Shown here one piece after another: positions 33,695-42,947 of a stretch of 64,000 nucleotides of DNA (positions within the stretch are counted from its first letter, which is position 1; the number at the start of each line of letters is the position of its first letter). This DNA is from Microbispora sp. H13382. Lineage in GTDB: Bacteria > Actinomycetota > Actinomycetes > Streptosporangiales > Streptosporangiaceae. The notes beneath the pieces are model-generated. The model was not told where the DNA came from. It was given only the letters and a program-made list of their open reading frames with translations, and did not search any database. The position numbers and the translations under genes were made by a program. The stretch covers positions 248,001-312,000 of the forward strand of contig NZ_JABBXA010000007.1 in the NCBI RefSeq assembly GCF_014161445.1, written 5' to 3'.

Positions 33695-36259
33695 TCAGGT
33701 CCGGGTGACGCGGTCGAGCAGGGCCTGGGCGCGCGAGACGCCGGTTTCGTTGCCGAGGCTGCGGTAGATCTCCAAGGCCTCGGCGACGGGCTCGTGCGCT
33801 TCCTCCCTGCGGCCCGCCTCCAGCAGCACCTCGCCGAGCGTGCGCAGGCCGCGTGCCTGCCACCAGCGGTCGCCCAGCTCCGCGAACTCGCCCACGGCCT
33901 CGCGCAGCGCGGCGACCGCCTCGTCGGCGCGGCCCAGCCTGGCCAGCGCCGCGCCCTCGGAGGACCGGGTCCTGGCCACGCCCCAGGGGTCCCCCAGCTT
34001 CTCGAGCGTCTCCTTCGCCAGGCGCACCCCGGCGTACTCGCGCAGGCCGTTGTGCGGGTCGCCGATCTCGCCCGCGGCGCGCAGGCAGCGGGCCTCCTCC
34101 CACTCCTCCCCACGCTCGTGGAACGCCCGGATGGCGAAGCGCAGCGCGTTGCCCGCAAGGACGAACCTCCGTTCGGCCGCCGCGGCGTCCCCGTCCTTCA
34201 GCAGTTCGCGAGCCTCGGCGGCCAGCACCTCCCCGAGCACCCGCTGGGTCTGCGCCTCCGAATAGCGGTTGCCCCCGCTCTCGAAGACCGCGAGAGAGTC
34301 CTCCAGGAGTTGCCTCGCCTCGGCGAGCCTGCCCTGGGCCAGGCGCAGCTCGGCCAGGTTGCGCTGGGTGCGCGCCTGCCACCAGCGGTCGTCCTCGGCT
34401 TTGAACGCGGTGATCGCGCCGGTGAGGTACCCCTGCCCGCGGTCGAGGTTCCCCTCGCCGAACAGCGTCATCCCGACCGTCCGCATGGCCCGCGCCGCCC
34501 ACCACGACTCCCCCAGACCGGTGAAGATCTCCAGCGCCCGCTCTGCGTCCGCCCTCGCCGCGGCGGATCTCCCGCTGCCGCCGACGACCGCCGCCCGTTC
34601 CATCAGCGCGATCCCCACGGCCCTGGAGTCGCCGGTGCGCTCGGCGGCCTCGCAGACCAGGTCGGCGACCTCCCGCCAGTCGGACCAGTAGGCGCGCAGC
34701 GAGTGACACAGCGAGCAGAAGGCGCGCCCGGTCGCCCAGGCGAGGTCCCACAGCTCCTGCGACCCGGCCATGTGGACGGCGGACAGCAGGGCGAGCCGTT
34801 CGGCCGTGAACCAGGCAGCCGAGGAGACCTCGCCGCTTTCTCCGCTCTCGGCGCCGGAGCGCATGCCGCGCCGCCGCCAGTCCTGCGGCCAGCGCTCGGT
34901 GGCGGCGCTCTCCGCCCGGCGGCGGTAGCCGTACAGGACCCGCTCGATGGCGGCGCGGCGGCGGTCCTCGGGCTCCTCCCGTACGGCGACCTCACTGGCG
35001 AACAGCCGGACCAGGTCGTGCAGGCGGTAGCGCATCCGGCCGACGGCGTCCCGGCCCGAGCACTCGGCCAGCTGCGCGTCGACCAGGGCCTCCAGCTGGT
35101 CGGCGCCGTCGAGCTCCGAGGCGCCGAGCAGGTCGCCCGCCACCCACGCCTGCACGTCCGGCGCGGGCAGCAGGCCGAGCAGGCGCAGCAACCGGCGCTG
35201 GATGCCGGTGCAGTCGTCGTAGCTGAGCTGCAGCGAGGCCCGCACGCTGCGGTCGATCTGCGTGCCGACCTCCAGCTGACCGAGCCTGCGCCGCTCGTCG
35301 GCGAGCCGGTCGGCCAGTTCCCGCAGGGACCACCGCTCCCTGGTCGCCAGGCGGCCGCCGCAGATGCTGATGGCGAGCGGCAGCCGATCGCACAGCCGTA
35401 CGATCGCGAGGGCGGAGTCGAGGTCGGCGGCGACGCGCTCGTCTCCGGCGAGCCGGGCGAGCAGCTCGACCCCCTGCGCCTCGGTGAAGACGGCGAGCTG
35501 CCGGTCGTAGCGGTTGCGCAGGAACAGCGGCTGCCGGGACGTGACGATCACGGCGCAGCCCGGTTCGGGCGGGATCAGAACCCTGACCTGCTCACCGCTC
35601 TGCGCGTTGTCGAGGAATATCAGGACGCGCCGGTCCTTGGTCCACGTCCACCAGAGCTTCTGCAGCTCAGTGATGCCGCCGGGATCGGTGGTCAGCCGGA
35701 CACCGAGGGACCGCAGGAACGCGGCGAGCACCTCCTCGGGCCGCACCGCCCCGTCCGCGCCCCGCAGGTCGAAGTAGAGCTGGCCGTCGGGGAACTCGCC
35801 GATCACCTCGTGGGCGAACCGCGTGGCCAGCGCCGATTTACCGACGCCGGCCCGCCCGTAGAGCGACACGACCAGCGGAGCGTCCTGGTCGCCCGCGGAA
35901 GGACGGTTCCGGGCGCCGAACCGCTCGCGCAGCTCGGCGAGCACCTCACGCCGCCCAGTGAAGTGCGCGATGACCGGCGGCAGCTCGGCGGGCGGCGGCG
36001 TCCCCCTCGCCGCCCGCCGGCCGGACTCCGCGGACTGGGGCGCGAGCGTGGCCCAGGTCAGGGTGCCGACAAGCGCCGCCACCACCACGGTGATCGCCAC
36101 CCGGGCGGGCACCGGCAGCGTCCAGATGTCGAGCGAGGTGCCGAGAGCGCTCGCCACGGCCGCCCCCACGCCCGCGAGGGCGGGCGCGGCCAGCGAACCA
36201 CGCCGGCGGGCGGGCGGCCGGGCCGCCGGGACGTCGTCGTCACGCGTGGACGGGAGCAT
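33695..36259 (-). CDS. Membrane-anchored STAND NTPase with TPR repeats
   Basis: An 854-residue protein. Two hydrophobic segments near the start (about 27-75) anchor it. An NB-ARC ATPase follows, with the FTGRREVLAELRERF entry, Walker A YGRAGVGKSALA, Walker B RVLIFLDNA and sensor IVTSRQPLFL, and then a winged-helix-like part. The C-terminal 400 residues are TPR repeats with recurrent DRWWQARTxRxLAE patterns. It lacks a DNA-binding domain, unlike the related SARP regulators. ATG 36259 follows GGAGGA. Function is unknown; such proteins serve as ligand-driven switches. Confidence 0.87.
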   Translation of the reverse strand: MLPSTRDDDVPAARPPARRRGSLAAPALAGVGAAVASALGTSLDIWTLPVPARVAITVVVAALVGTLTWATLAPQSAESGRRAARGTPPPAELPPVIAHFTGRREVLAELRERFGARNRPSAGDQDAPLVVSLYGRAGVGKSALATRFAHEVIGEFPDGQLYFDLRGADGAVRPEEVLAAFLRSLGVRLTTDPGGITELQKLWWTWTKDRRVLIFLDNAQSGEQVRVLIPPEPGCAVIVTSRQPLFLRNRYDRQLAVFTEAQGVELLARLAGDERVAADLDSALAIVRLCDRLPLAISICGGRLATRERWSLRELADRLADERRRLGQLEVGTQIDRSVRASLQLSYDDCTGIQRRLLRLLGLLPAPDVQAWVAGDLLGASELDGADQLEALVDAQLAECSGRDAVGRMRYRLHDLVRLFASEVAVREEPEDRRRAAIERVLYGYRRRAESAATERWPQDWRRRGMRSGAESGESGEVSSAAWFTAERLALLSAVHMAGSQELWDLAWATGRAFCSLCHSLRAYWSDWREVADLVCEAAERTGDSRAVGIALMERAAVVGGSGRSAAARADAERALEIFTGLGESWWAARAMRTVGMTLFGEGNLDRGQGYLTGAITAFKAEDDRWWQARTQRNLAELRLAQGRLAEARQLLEDSLAVFESGGNRYSEAQTQRVLGEVLAAEARELLKDGDAAAAERRFVLAGNALRFAIRAFHERGEEWEEARCLRAAGEIGDPHNGLREYAGVRLAKETLEKLGDPWGVARTRSSEGAALARLGRADEAVAALREAVGEFAELGDRWWQARGLRTLGEVLLEAGRREEAHEPVAEALEIYRSLGNETGVSRAQALLDRVTRT

Positions 36260-36497
36260 CCGTCTGGTCCTCCAGGACGTCAAACGGCTCGGAGAACGGT
36301 CAACGCTACAGTCAAGATTCAACCAGAATGGGATCGACCGCCGCGCCTGACGGGCAAGTTCTCACCCAGTGTTCGTCAAACAGCCGTAATGTATGGCGTC
36401 GCGGAGGCTTCTCGATCATCGGATCCGGTGCGACGATCGGGATCGCCGCCGCCACGGACCCCGCCCCAGGCAGCGACACCCCACATGGAGGACCCGG

Positions 36498-37811
36498 ATG
36501 GCACGGCCGGCTCACCGGTTGACCATGGCCGCTCTCGCCCTCGCCGTCAGCGGCACGACCGTGGCGCTCCCCACGGCGCCCGTCCACGCGGAGTCCCCCA
36601 CAGCCGCGACCGCCCGGCGGCACCCCACGTCCTCCGCCGCGCTGAGACCCGCGGCGGTTGGCGGACACCGGAAGGCCGCGCCGCGGCCCGGCGGTGAGGC
36701 GCCCGTACGGCGGCGCCTGGTCGGCTCGTGGACCACCTCGACCTACCGCGTCCCGGCGGCACTCGGCGGGCAGACCGTGCGCATGGTCGTGCGTGCCAGC
36801 ATCGGCGGCAGCGGGATGCGCCTTCGCCTGTCCAACCTCTTCGGCGCGGCGCCGGTGACGTTCGCGAACGTCCACGTGGGCGTCCAGGCGTACGGCGCGG
36901 AGATCCTCACGGGCACCAACCGGCCGGTGACCTTCCGCGGGCGCGCGGCGGTGAAGGTGGCGCCGGGCCAGGCCGTCTGGAGCGACCCGATCCCCGGCCG
37001 GATCGCCGGCGGCTCCGCCGTCGTCGTCAGCCTCCACCTGCCCGGCACGGTCGACGGGGTCACCGGGCACGAACGCGCCTACAGCACCACCTATCTGTCG
37101 GACCCGGGTGACCACACGGCCGAGGAGAGCGGCGAGGGCTTCACCTACACCAGCACGCAGTGGTACTTCCTCGACCGCCTCGCGGTGGAGGCGGGCGCGG
37201 CCACGATCGGTTCTGTGGTCGCGTTCGGCGACTCGATCACCGACGGCGCGGGCCAGGCCGTCGACGCCAACCGCCGGTGGACCGACTATCTGCGGCAGCG
37301 GCTGGCCCACGAGGCGCCGTCGCGGCGGATGGGGGTGCTCAACGCCGGCATCTCCGGGAACCGGCTGCTGCGGCCCAACGTCGGCCCGAGCGGCGTCACC
37401 CGGTTCTACCGCGACGCGCTGTCCCAGCCGGGGGTGCGCACGGTGGTGGTCTACGAGGGGATCAACGACATCTCCCGGGGTGCGTACACCTCGATCAAAC
37501 CCATCGTGTACGGGTACAAGCGGCTGATCCGCGAGGCGCACGCCCGCAAGGTCAAGGTGCTGGGCGCCACGCTCACCCCGTTCTACGGCTTCGGCACCTG
37601 GACCCCGGAGCGTGAGGAGATCAGGCAGCGGCTGAACACCTGGATCCGCACGAGCGGGGCGTTCGACGGCGTGCTCGACTTCGACCGGGCCGTGCGCGAC
37701 CCCGAGTTCCCCGAGCAACTGGCCCTCTCGTACGACTCGGGTGATCACCTGCACCTGAGCGACGCCGGGCGGCGCGCGCTCGCCGACGCGGTGAACCTGC
37801 GCCTCCTCTGA
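36498..37811 (+). CDS. Secreted SGNH/GDSL hydrolase
   Basis: A 437-residue exported lipase/esterase-type protein. A signal peptide (1-32, ending VHA-ES) is followed by a Pro/Arg-rich linker, an N-terminal beta-sandwich (about 75-240) and the SGNH domain with Ser in VVAFGDSITDG, Gly in NAGISGN, Asn in EGINDI and the Asp-His pair in DHLHLS. This arrangement is common in actinomycete GDSL esterases that may deacylate polysaccharides or lipids outside the cell. ATG 36498 follows GGAGGA. It precedes the kinase gene by 36 bp on the same strand. Confidence 0.9.
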   Translation: MARPAHRLTMAALALAVSGTTVALPTAPVHAESPTAATARRHPTSSAALRPAAVGGHRKAAPRPGGEAPVRRRLVGSWTTSTYRVPAALGGQTVRMVVRASIGGSGMRLRLSNLFGAAPVTFANVHVGVQAYGAEILTGTNRPVTFRGRAAVKVAPGQAVWSDPIPGRIAGGSAVVVSLHLPGTVDGVTGHERAYSTTYLSDPGDHTAEESGEGFTYTSTQWYFLDRLAVEAGAATIGSVVAFGDSITDGAGQAVDANRRWTDYLRQRLAHEAPSRRMGVLNAGISGNRLLRPNVGPSGVTRFYRDALSQPGVRTVVVYEGINDISRGAYTSIKPIVYGYKRLIREAHARKVKVLGATLTPFYGFGTWTPEREEIRQRLNTWIRTSGAFDGVLDFDRAVRDPEFPEQLALSYDSGDHLHLSDAGRRALADAVNLRLL

Positions 37812-37847
37812 TTTCGGACCGGCCGCGGGATCGCTACGGTGTGACCC

Positions 37848-39344
37848 ATGGTCGCCCCCCTTGAGCCAGATGACCCGCGTACGCTCGGCGGGTTCCGTAT
37901 CAGCGGACGGCTCGGCGAGGGCGGCCAAGGCGTCGTCTACCTGGGCCACGCGCCCGACGGCGCACCGGTCGCGGTGAAGGTGCTCAAGACAGGGCTCGAC
38001 CCCGTCGTCCGGGCCCGGTTGTCGCGTGAACTCGACGCCCTGCGCGGCGTCGCTCCCTTCTGCACCGCCCGGGTGATCACCGCGGTGGTGGACGGGCGCG
38101 AGCCGTACGTCGTGAGCGAGTTCGTCGACGGCCCCTCGCTCCAGCAGCGGGTGAGCGCGTCGGGGCCGCTGCGCGGCGGCGAGCTGGAACGGCTCGCGGT
38201 GGGGACGGCGACCGCGCTGGCGGCGATCCACAGCGCGGGCATCGTGCACCGCGACTTCAAGCCGGGCAACGTGCTGCTGGGTCCGGACGGTCCCCGCGTG
38301 GTCGACTTCGGCATCGCCCGGCAGGGCGAGAGCGAGACGATCAACGCGGGCCCGGTGGGCACCCCGGCCTACCTGGCGCCCGAGCACATCGCGGGCCATC
38401 CGGCCAGCCCCGCCTCCGACGTGTTCGCGTGGGGGGCGACGATCGTCTTCGCCGCGACCGGCCGGGCGGCGTTCGGCGCCGACAACGTCGCCGCCGTGCT
38501 GCACCGGATCATGACGACCTTCCCGGACCTGACGCCGCTGCCGCCGCCCCTGCGCGCGCTGGTCGGACGCTGCCTCGCCAAGGACCCCGCCGCCCGCCCG
38601 GCCGCCCGCGACCTGCTGCTCGAACTGGTCGGCACCGCGCCCGGGCCGCTGCCTGCGGGCGCGGGCGTGCACGGCGTCCCGCCCGCCGCGCCCGCACCGC
38701 CGCACGGCCCGTCCCTGTCGCCGGTGACGTCGCCGTCGGCGGGCCGGGCCGGAGAGGAGACCGCTCCCGGAGGAGGCCGCGGGAGATCCCGCGCCCGTGT
38801 CCTGGCCGGGGCCGGCGCGGTCGTGGCGGCCCTCGGGATCACCGCGGCGCTGCTGGTCCCGCGCCTGGCCACGCTGTCGGCCGGCCCGTCCCCCACGCCT
38901 CCGGCGAGCGCCCCCGCGCAGAGCACGTACGCGGGGGACCCGACGCCGACCGGCGCCGCGGCCACCGACGCCCCGACCGGCGGCACGGACGGGACCTACC
39001 CCACGACCGCCTCCGCCCAGGAGGCGATCCCGCAGGCGTTCGCGGGCAAGTGGCAGGGTCACATCGCGCCCACCGCCGGCCTTCTCACGAGCGAGTACGA
39101 CATCGAGATCGAGTTGAAGCGCGGCGAGAAGGCGGGCAGGTGGAAGGAGCCGGCGAACTCGTGCGAGGGCACGCTGCGGCTGACCGGCGGCTCCGGCTCC
39201 GCGCTCACGTTCCGCCTGGAGGAGGTGCCGGGATGCGTCCCGGGCGACGTCGTGCTCACCCGCAAGGGCGGCGCCCTCGCCTACCGCCACACCGACGACC
39301 TCGGGCTGATCGCCTACGAGGGAACTCTCACCAGGGACTCCTGA
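37848..39344 (+). CDS. Transmembrane Ser/Thr protein kinase (PknB-like)
   Basis: A 498-residue Hanks-type kinase: glycine loop RLGEGGQGVVYLG, Lys44, catalytic HRDFKPGN with Asp136, and DFG Asp153. A Pro/Ala linker leads to one membrane segment (about 320-345), a Pro/Thr-rich stalk, and an extracytoplasmic domain of about 105 residues with two Cys residues (NSCEGTL and PGCVPGD) that probably pair. This outer domain is not PASTA; it resembles a small beta-barrel and may sense a ligand. Start ATG 37848. Targets are unknown. Confidence 0.92.
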   Translation: MVAPLEPDDPRTLGGFRISGRLGEGGQGVVYLGHAPDGAPVAVKVLKTGLDPVVRARLSRELDALRGVAPFCTARVITAVVDGREPYVVSEFVDGPSLQQRVSASGPLRGGELERLAVGTATALAAIHSAGIVHRDFKPGNVLLGPDGPRVVDFGIARQGESETINAGPVGTPAYLAPEHIAGHPASPASDVFAWGATIVFAATGRAAFGADNVAAVLHRIMTTFPDLTPLPPPLRALVGRCLAKDPAARPAARDLLLELVGTAPGPLPAGAGVHGVPPAAPAPPHGPSLSPVTSPSAGRAGEETAPGGGRGRSRARVLAGAGAVVAALGITAALLVPRLATLSAGPSPTPPASAPAQSTYAGDPTPTGAAATDAPTGGTDGTYPTTASAQEAIPQAFAGKWQGHIAPTAGLLTSEYDIEIELKRGEKAGRWKEPANSCEGTLRLTGGSGSALTFRLEEVPGCVPGDVVLTRKGGALAYRHTDDLGLIAYEGTLTRDS

Positions 39345-39360
39345 GGTCGTCCCGGGCTCA

Positions 39361-39858
39361 TCACCTTTCGGGAGCCCTCGCGGCCCCGACCGCGAAGGGG
39401 ATCGCCAGCAGTCCGAGCAGGACAAGCTGGGTCTGGCGCTGGTCGAGAGAATTCTGGCATGGGATGGGCAGGTCGCCGTACCAGGGGGTGAACACGGCGG
39501 CGGGCGGGCCGCACCGCCACCCGGGCGGCGACAACGGCCACAGCGCCAGTGCCAGGATCACGCCGAAGAGCGCGACCAGCGCACGCTCGGCGTCGGACGT
39601 CTCGCTTCCGGGATGCCGCAGGCGGCGCCACTGGCCGTATGCCCAGAAGTAGGCGGCGAGCGCCACGGCGGTGAAGACCCTGGCGGCCCGATCGTGGTTG
39701 ACGCGACCGGGCGCGCAGTCATAGCAGCCGGTGGGTTCGACGAACACGAACAGCAGCAGCGCCGCCGCCAGGCACATCAGGGCGAGCCACCACGCCGGAT
39801 GCCAGGCGAACTCCCATTGTCCGACACGCGCGCGGCCCGTCTCCGATTCGCGGTTCAT
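39361..39858 (-). CDS. Small integral membrane protein of unknown function
   Basis: A 165-residue protein with four hydrophobic segments. Paired Cys residues occur in PTGCYDCAPGR after the first segment and in WRCGPP and PIPCQNS between the third and fourth, all placed in loops on one side and likely disulphide-bonded. I do not recognise the family. It converges with the kinase gene with 16 bp between stops. Confidence 0.72.
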   Translation of the reverse strand: MNRESETGRARVGQWEFAWHPAWWLALMCLAAALLLFVFVEPTGCYDCAPGRVNHDRAARVFTAVALAAYFWAYGQWRRLRHPGSETSDAERALVALFGVILALALWPLSPPGWRCGPPAAVFTPWYGDLPIPCQNSLDQRQTQLVLLGLLAIPFAVGAARAPER

Positions 39859-39984
39859 GGCATCGAGGGTGGCGTCCCGCGCTTGTGAGCCGGTTGAAAG
39901 GCACAAGGACGAGAGCCGGTGCTCCACCGGTGTGATCGGCGCGGCGCCGGGTAGTGCGAGCGCGTCCACGCACAGGAGGAACTC

Positions 39985-40554
39985 ATGGCAACCGACGTCA
40001 TCAGCCTGATCAAGGAAGATCACCGCGACGTGGAGTCGCTGTTCGAGCGGCTCCAGAAGATGCCGGAGAACCGGCCGGCACTGCTCGCGGAGCTGGCGGC
40101 GAAGTTCGTCGCGCACAGCGAGGGCGAGGAGGACGAGGTCTACCCCGCGCTCGCCAGGCGGCGGCCGGAGGAGAAGGAGGAGGTCCACCACGGCGTGGAG
40201 GAACACCACGAGGCCGAGGAGATGATCTCCCAGCTCCTGGAGACCGACCCGGACGGCCCCGAGTTCGACACGCTTCTGCAGGAGCTCATCAAGGCGGTGA
40301 CGCACCACGTCGAGGAGGAGGAGAACGACATCCTCCCGGTCCTGGAGAAGGCCGTCCCCTTCGAGGAGCGGGTCCGGCTCGGCAAGGCCTTCAGCAAGCG
40401 GAAGGCCGAGGTGCTGGCCGCCCCGCTCAAGCCGCGCTCGCGGACCAAGGACGAGCTGTCGCACCAGGCCAAGGAACTGGGGATCGAAGGCGCGTCCGGG
40501 ATGACCAAGGACGAGCTCGTCGCCGCCGTCAGGCAGAAGAAGCAGCAGGGCTGA
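39985..40554 (+). CDS. Hemerythrin-domain protein with C-terminal Rho_N/SAP-like tail
   Basis: A 189-residue protein. The four-helix hemerythrin domain (1-130) shows the metal ligands EDHRDVE, HSEGEEDEVYPAL, HHEAEEM and HHVEEEENDILP for a di-iron centre that binds oxygen or nitric oxide. The last 40 residues (KDELSHQAKELGIEGASGMTKDEL) form a Rho N-terminal/SAP-like helical motif, which can bind nucleic acid. The ATG follows AGGAGG. It is a single gene and probably serves in redox or iron stress. Confidence 0.88.
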   Translation: MATDVISLIKEDHRDVESLFERLQKMPENRPALLAELAAKFVAHSEGEEDEVYPALARRRPEEKEEVHHGVEEHHEAEEMISQLLETDPDGPEFDTLLQELIKAVTHHVEEEENDILPVLEKAVPFEERVRLGKAFSKRKAEVLAAPLKPRSRTKDELSHQAKELGIEGASGMTKDELVAAVRQKKQQG

Positions 40555-40583
40555 GGACCTCCCCCATCGCGGCGCCGGACGTC

Positions 40584-41711
40584 TCACAGGCAGGCGTACA
40601 GCGCCGCGACCATGGGCTCCCACCTCGGGTCGGGCCCCGCCGCGCTGACGACGAGGCGGCTCGGCGTGTAGGCGAGGGCCACCCCCGCGTCCGGGTCGGC
40701 GAAGGCGAGCGCCCCGCCCGAGCCGCTGTGCCCGAAGGCGCGCGGGTTCGGCGCGAACGGCCGGATCTCGCAGGGCAGCATGTACCCCAGTGCGAACCTG
40801 GTCCGCGCCAGCAGGACCTCGTCGTGTCCCTCGCTGCGGGGCGCTACGGCCCGGCCCAGAACGTCAGGGTCGAGGATGCCGCCCTCGCCTCCGGCGGCGC
40901 GCCTCCGGCACGACACGAGCCGGCCGTACAGGGTGGCGAGGGCTCTGGCGGTCGCGTGCCCGTTGGACGCGGGGATCTCGGCGGCCCGCCAGCGCGCCGT
41001 GTTCGCCAGACCGGGTGTGAACTGCTCGGCGGGGTTGCCGAAGGCCATCATCGTGATCGAGCCGGGTTCGGACATGGCCTTCGTCAGCGCCGCCGGCGGA
41101 TCGTCCCCGGCCTGCGGCGGGGCGAGGTACGCGGCGCGGCCCGCCTCCGAGGCGGGCAGGCCGATCCACAGGCCGGGGACGCCCAGCTCGTCGCGGACCA
41201 GGTCGCGGACCGGCCGCCCGCCCACCCTGCGCAGGATTTCCCCGACGAGCCAGCCGAAGGTCACCGCGTGGTAGCCGTGCCGCTCCCCCGGCGTCCACCA
41301 CGGGCTCTCGGCCGCCAGCGCGGCGGTCATCGCGTCCCAGTCGAACAGGGAGCCCGGCGGCAGCTCCCGGCGTACGGCGGGCAGCCCGGCCCGGTGCGCG
41401 AGCAGGTCGGCGATGGTGGCGGGGGTGGCGAACCCCGGCCAGTAACGGGCCACCGGGGCGTCCAGGTCGAGCAGCCCGCGCTGGACGTACAGGTGCGCGA
41501 GCGTCGCCAGCATTCCCTTGGACGCCGAGAAGACGTTGACGACCGTGTCCCGTTCCCAGGGCCGTACGCCGTCCCGGTCGGCCGTGCCCTGCCAGATGTC
41601 CACGACCGGGCGCCCGCCCGCGTACACGGCGAGGGCGGCGCCGCCTCTCGCTCCTCCGCCCGTCTCCCGGAACGCGTCGGCGACGGCCGCGAAGGCCGGA
41701 TCACACCACAT
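40584..41711 (-). CDS. Serine beta-lactamase-fold hydrolase (family VIII esterase type)
   Basis: A 375-residue protein with the beta-lactamase/PBP fold. The SxxK motif is SASK (Ser62, Lys65), the YxN equivalent is YHAVT, and the third motif is GHSGSGG, all typical for EstB-like esterases rather than true beta-lactamases. There is no signal peptide. ATG 41711 follows GGAGG by 7 bases. It is divergent from a MarR regulator 64 bp away, which probably controls it. Substrate unknown. Confidence 0.88.
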   Translation of the reverse strand: MWCDPAFAAVADAFRETGGGARGGAALAVYAGGRPVVDIWQGTADRDGVRPWERDTVVNVFSASKGMLATLAHLYVQRGLLDLDAPVARYWPGFATPATIADLLAHRAGLPAVRRELPPGSLFDWDAMTAALAAESPWWTPGERHGYHAVTFGWLVGEILRRVGGRPVRDLVRDELGVPGLWIGLPASEAGRAAYLAPPQAGDDPPAALTKAMSEPGSITMMAFGNPAEQFTPGLANTARWRAAEIPASNGHATARALATLYGRLVSCRRRAAGGEGGILDPDVLGRAVAPRSEGHDEVLLARTRFALGYMLPCEIRPFAPNPRAFGHSGSGGALAFADPDAGVALAYTPSRLVVSAAGPDPRWEPMVAALYACL

Positions 41712-41721
41712 GGACACCCTC

Positions 41722-41770
41722 CAAATTGTTCAACCTAAGTTGCGAAACCATGGTTGAGTATTTGAGTATC
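41722..41770. promoter_or_regulatory. AT-rich divergent control region with MarR-type inverted repeats
   Basis: The 64-bp gap has CAAC-CTAA-GTTG (41731-41742) flanked by TTGTT and GCGAA, the palindrome AACCATGGTT (41746-41755), and the direct repeat TTGAGTA/TTGAGTA. A MarR dimer site over both promoters is likely. Confidence 0.55.
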
Positions 41771-41775
41771 CGAAC

Positions 41776-42228
41776 GTGGTGTCAAGCGATCTGACCCTGC
41801 TGTTCACGGCCCTCTCCGCGGCCTGCGACGCCGAGGTGCGCGCCCGGATGGCCGCCGCCGGGCACGACCAGGTGCGCACCGTGCACGGGTACGTCTTCCA
41901 GCACCTGCTCGCCGGCCCCGTACGCGTCTCCGACCTGGCCGGCCTGCTCGGCATGACCCCGCAGGGCGCCTCCAAGGTGGCGGCGGAGATGGAGCGCATC
42001 GGCTACGTGGCACGCCGGACCGACCCCGGCGACCAGCGGGCACGGATCATCGAGCTGACGCCGCACGGCAGGGCCGCGGTCGAGGCGGGCCGGGCCGCCC
42101 GCGAGGCGGTGTCCGCCCGGATGCTCGGCCTTCTGAACGCGCCCGGGGAGTTCCTCGCGTCGCTCAACCGCCTCGGGGAGGAGACCGGCGCGCTGCGCGA
42201 ACTCCTCGCCCGCCGGCTGCGCCCCTGA
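41776..42228 (+). CDS. MarR-family transcriptional regulator
   Basis: A 150-residue winged-helix regulator. The recognition part is VRVSDLAGLLGMTPQGASKVAAEMERIGYVARRTDPGDQRARIIELT, with the wing DPGDQRARI, as in MarR proteins. GTG 41776 is the start; no ribosome site is visible, so the message may be leaderless. It is divergent from the esterase-like gene and likely represses it and itself. Its stop abuts the stop of the next opposite gene (TGATCA). Confidence 0.9.
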   Translation: MVSSDLTLLFTALSAACDAEVRARMAAAGHDQVRTVHGYVFQHLLAGPVRVSDLAGLLGMTPQGASKVAAEMERIGYVARRTDPGDQRARIIELTPHGRAAVEAGRAAREAVSARMLGLLNAPGEFLASLNRLGEETGALRELLARRLRP

Positions 42229-42882
42229 TCAGGTGAGTGCGGGGACCAGGCGGACGAGGTCGGCGAGGCCGTCGGCGACGATGTCGGCCCGGGCGGCGTC
42301 CGGGCGGCCGGCGTGGAGGTAGCCCCAGGGCCCCCGGCGCAGCAGGGCGGTCCGCATCCCGGCGCGCGCGGCGGGCAGGACGTCGTTGTCGAGCCGGTCG
42401 CCCACGTACAGGATCTGCCCGGGCTCATGGCCGAGGACCGCCGCGACCTTGGCGAAGAACTCCGGGTCGGGCTTCTCCACGCCCCAGGCGGCCGAGGTGT
42501 GGATCCCGTCGACCGGCAGGTCCATCGCGACCAGCGCGTCGTACGCCTGCGGCGGCTGATTGCCCGCGACGACCAGGTCGTAGCCGGCCTCCCGCAGGGC
42601 CGTGAGAGCGGGCCGCACGTCCGGGTAGAGGTCGTCGGCGTCGAAGTTCTCGCGCAACCCGCCGGTGTCCTCGCGCCGCCACGCCTCGATCTCGGCGTCG
42701 AGGTCGATCCCCGGCCTGACCAGCTCGAACGCCTCCAGGTGCCCACGGTCGAGTGCGGCCATGCCGCCGAGCACGCCCATGAAGGTCAGGCGCGGCACGC
42801 CCAGCCGGTCGGCCCACCGGGACCAGATCCGGGTCTCGTCGATGAGCGTCTCCCCCACGTCGAACACGAGCGCCCGGACCAT
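42229..42882 (-). CDS. HAD-superfamily hydrolase with DVGET motif
   Basis: A 217-residue HAD protein. Motif I is FDVGETL, with the nucleophile Asp but Gly where phosphatases have the second Asp; motif II is VAGNQP, the Lys is in GVEKPD and motif IV is VGDRLDND. Loss of the general acid suggests slow phosphatase action or another substrate, as in dehalogenase-like members. ATG 42882 follows GGGGAGGA by 5-6 bases. It is a single gene. Confidence 0.85.
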   Translation of the reverse strand: MVRALVFDVGETLIDETRIWSRWADRLGVPRLTFMGVLGGMAALDRGHLEAFELVRPGIDLDAEIEAWRREDTGGLRENFDADDLYPDVRPALTALREAGYDLVVAGNQPPQAYDALVAMDLPVDGIHTSAAWGVEKPDPEFFAKVAAVLGHEPGQILYVGDRLDNDVLPAARAGMRTALLRRGPWGYLHAGRPDAARADIVADGLADLVRLVPALT

Positions 42883-42947
42883 GAACGTCCTCCCCATCCG
42901 TCCTGATTACGGCAGCCACTCTACGAGGTGCCGTAACATCCCCGGAC

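Noticed and set aside
33794-36697. A 967-codon plus-strand frame opposite the second STAND gene
   Set aside because: No domain, antisense to a gene with clear Walker motifs and TPR repeats.
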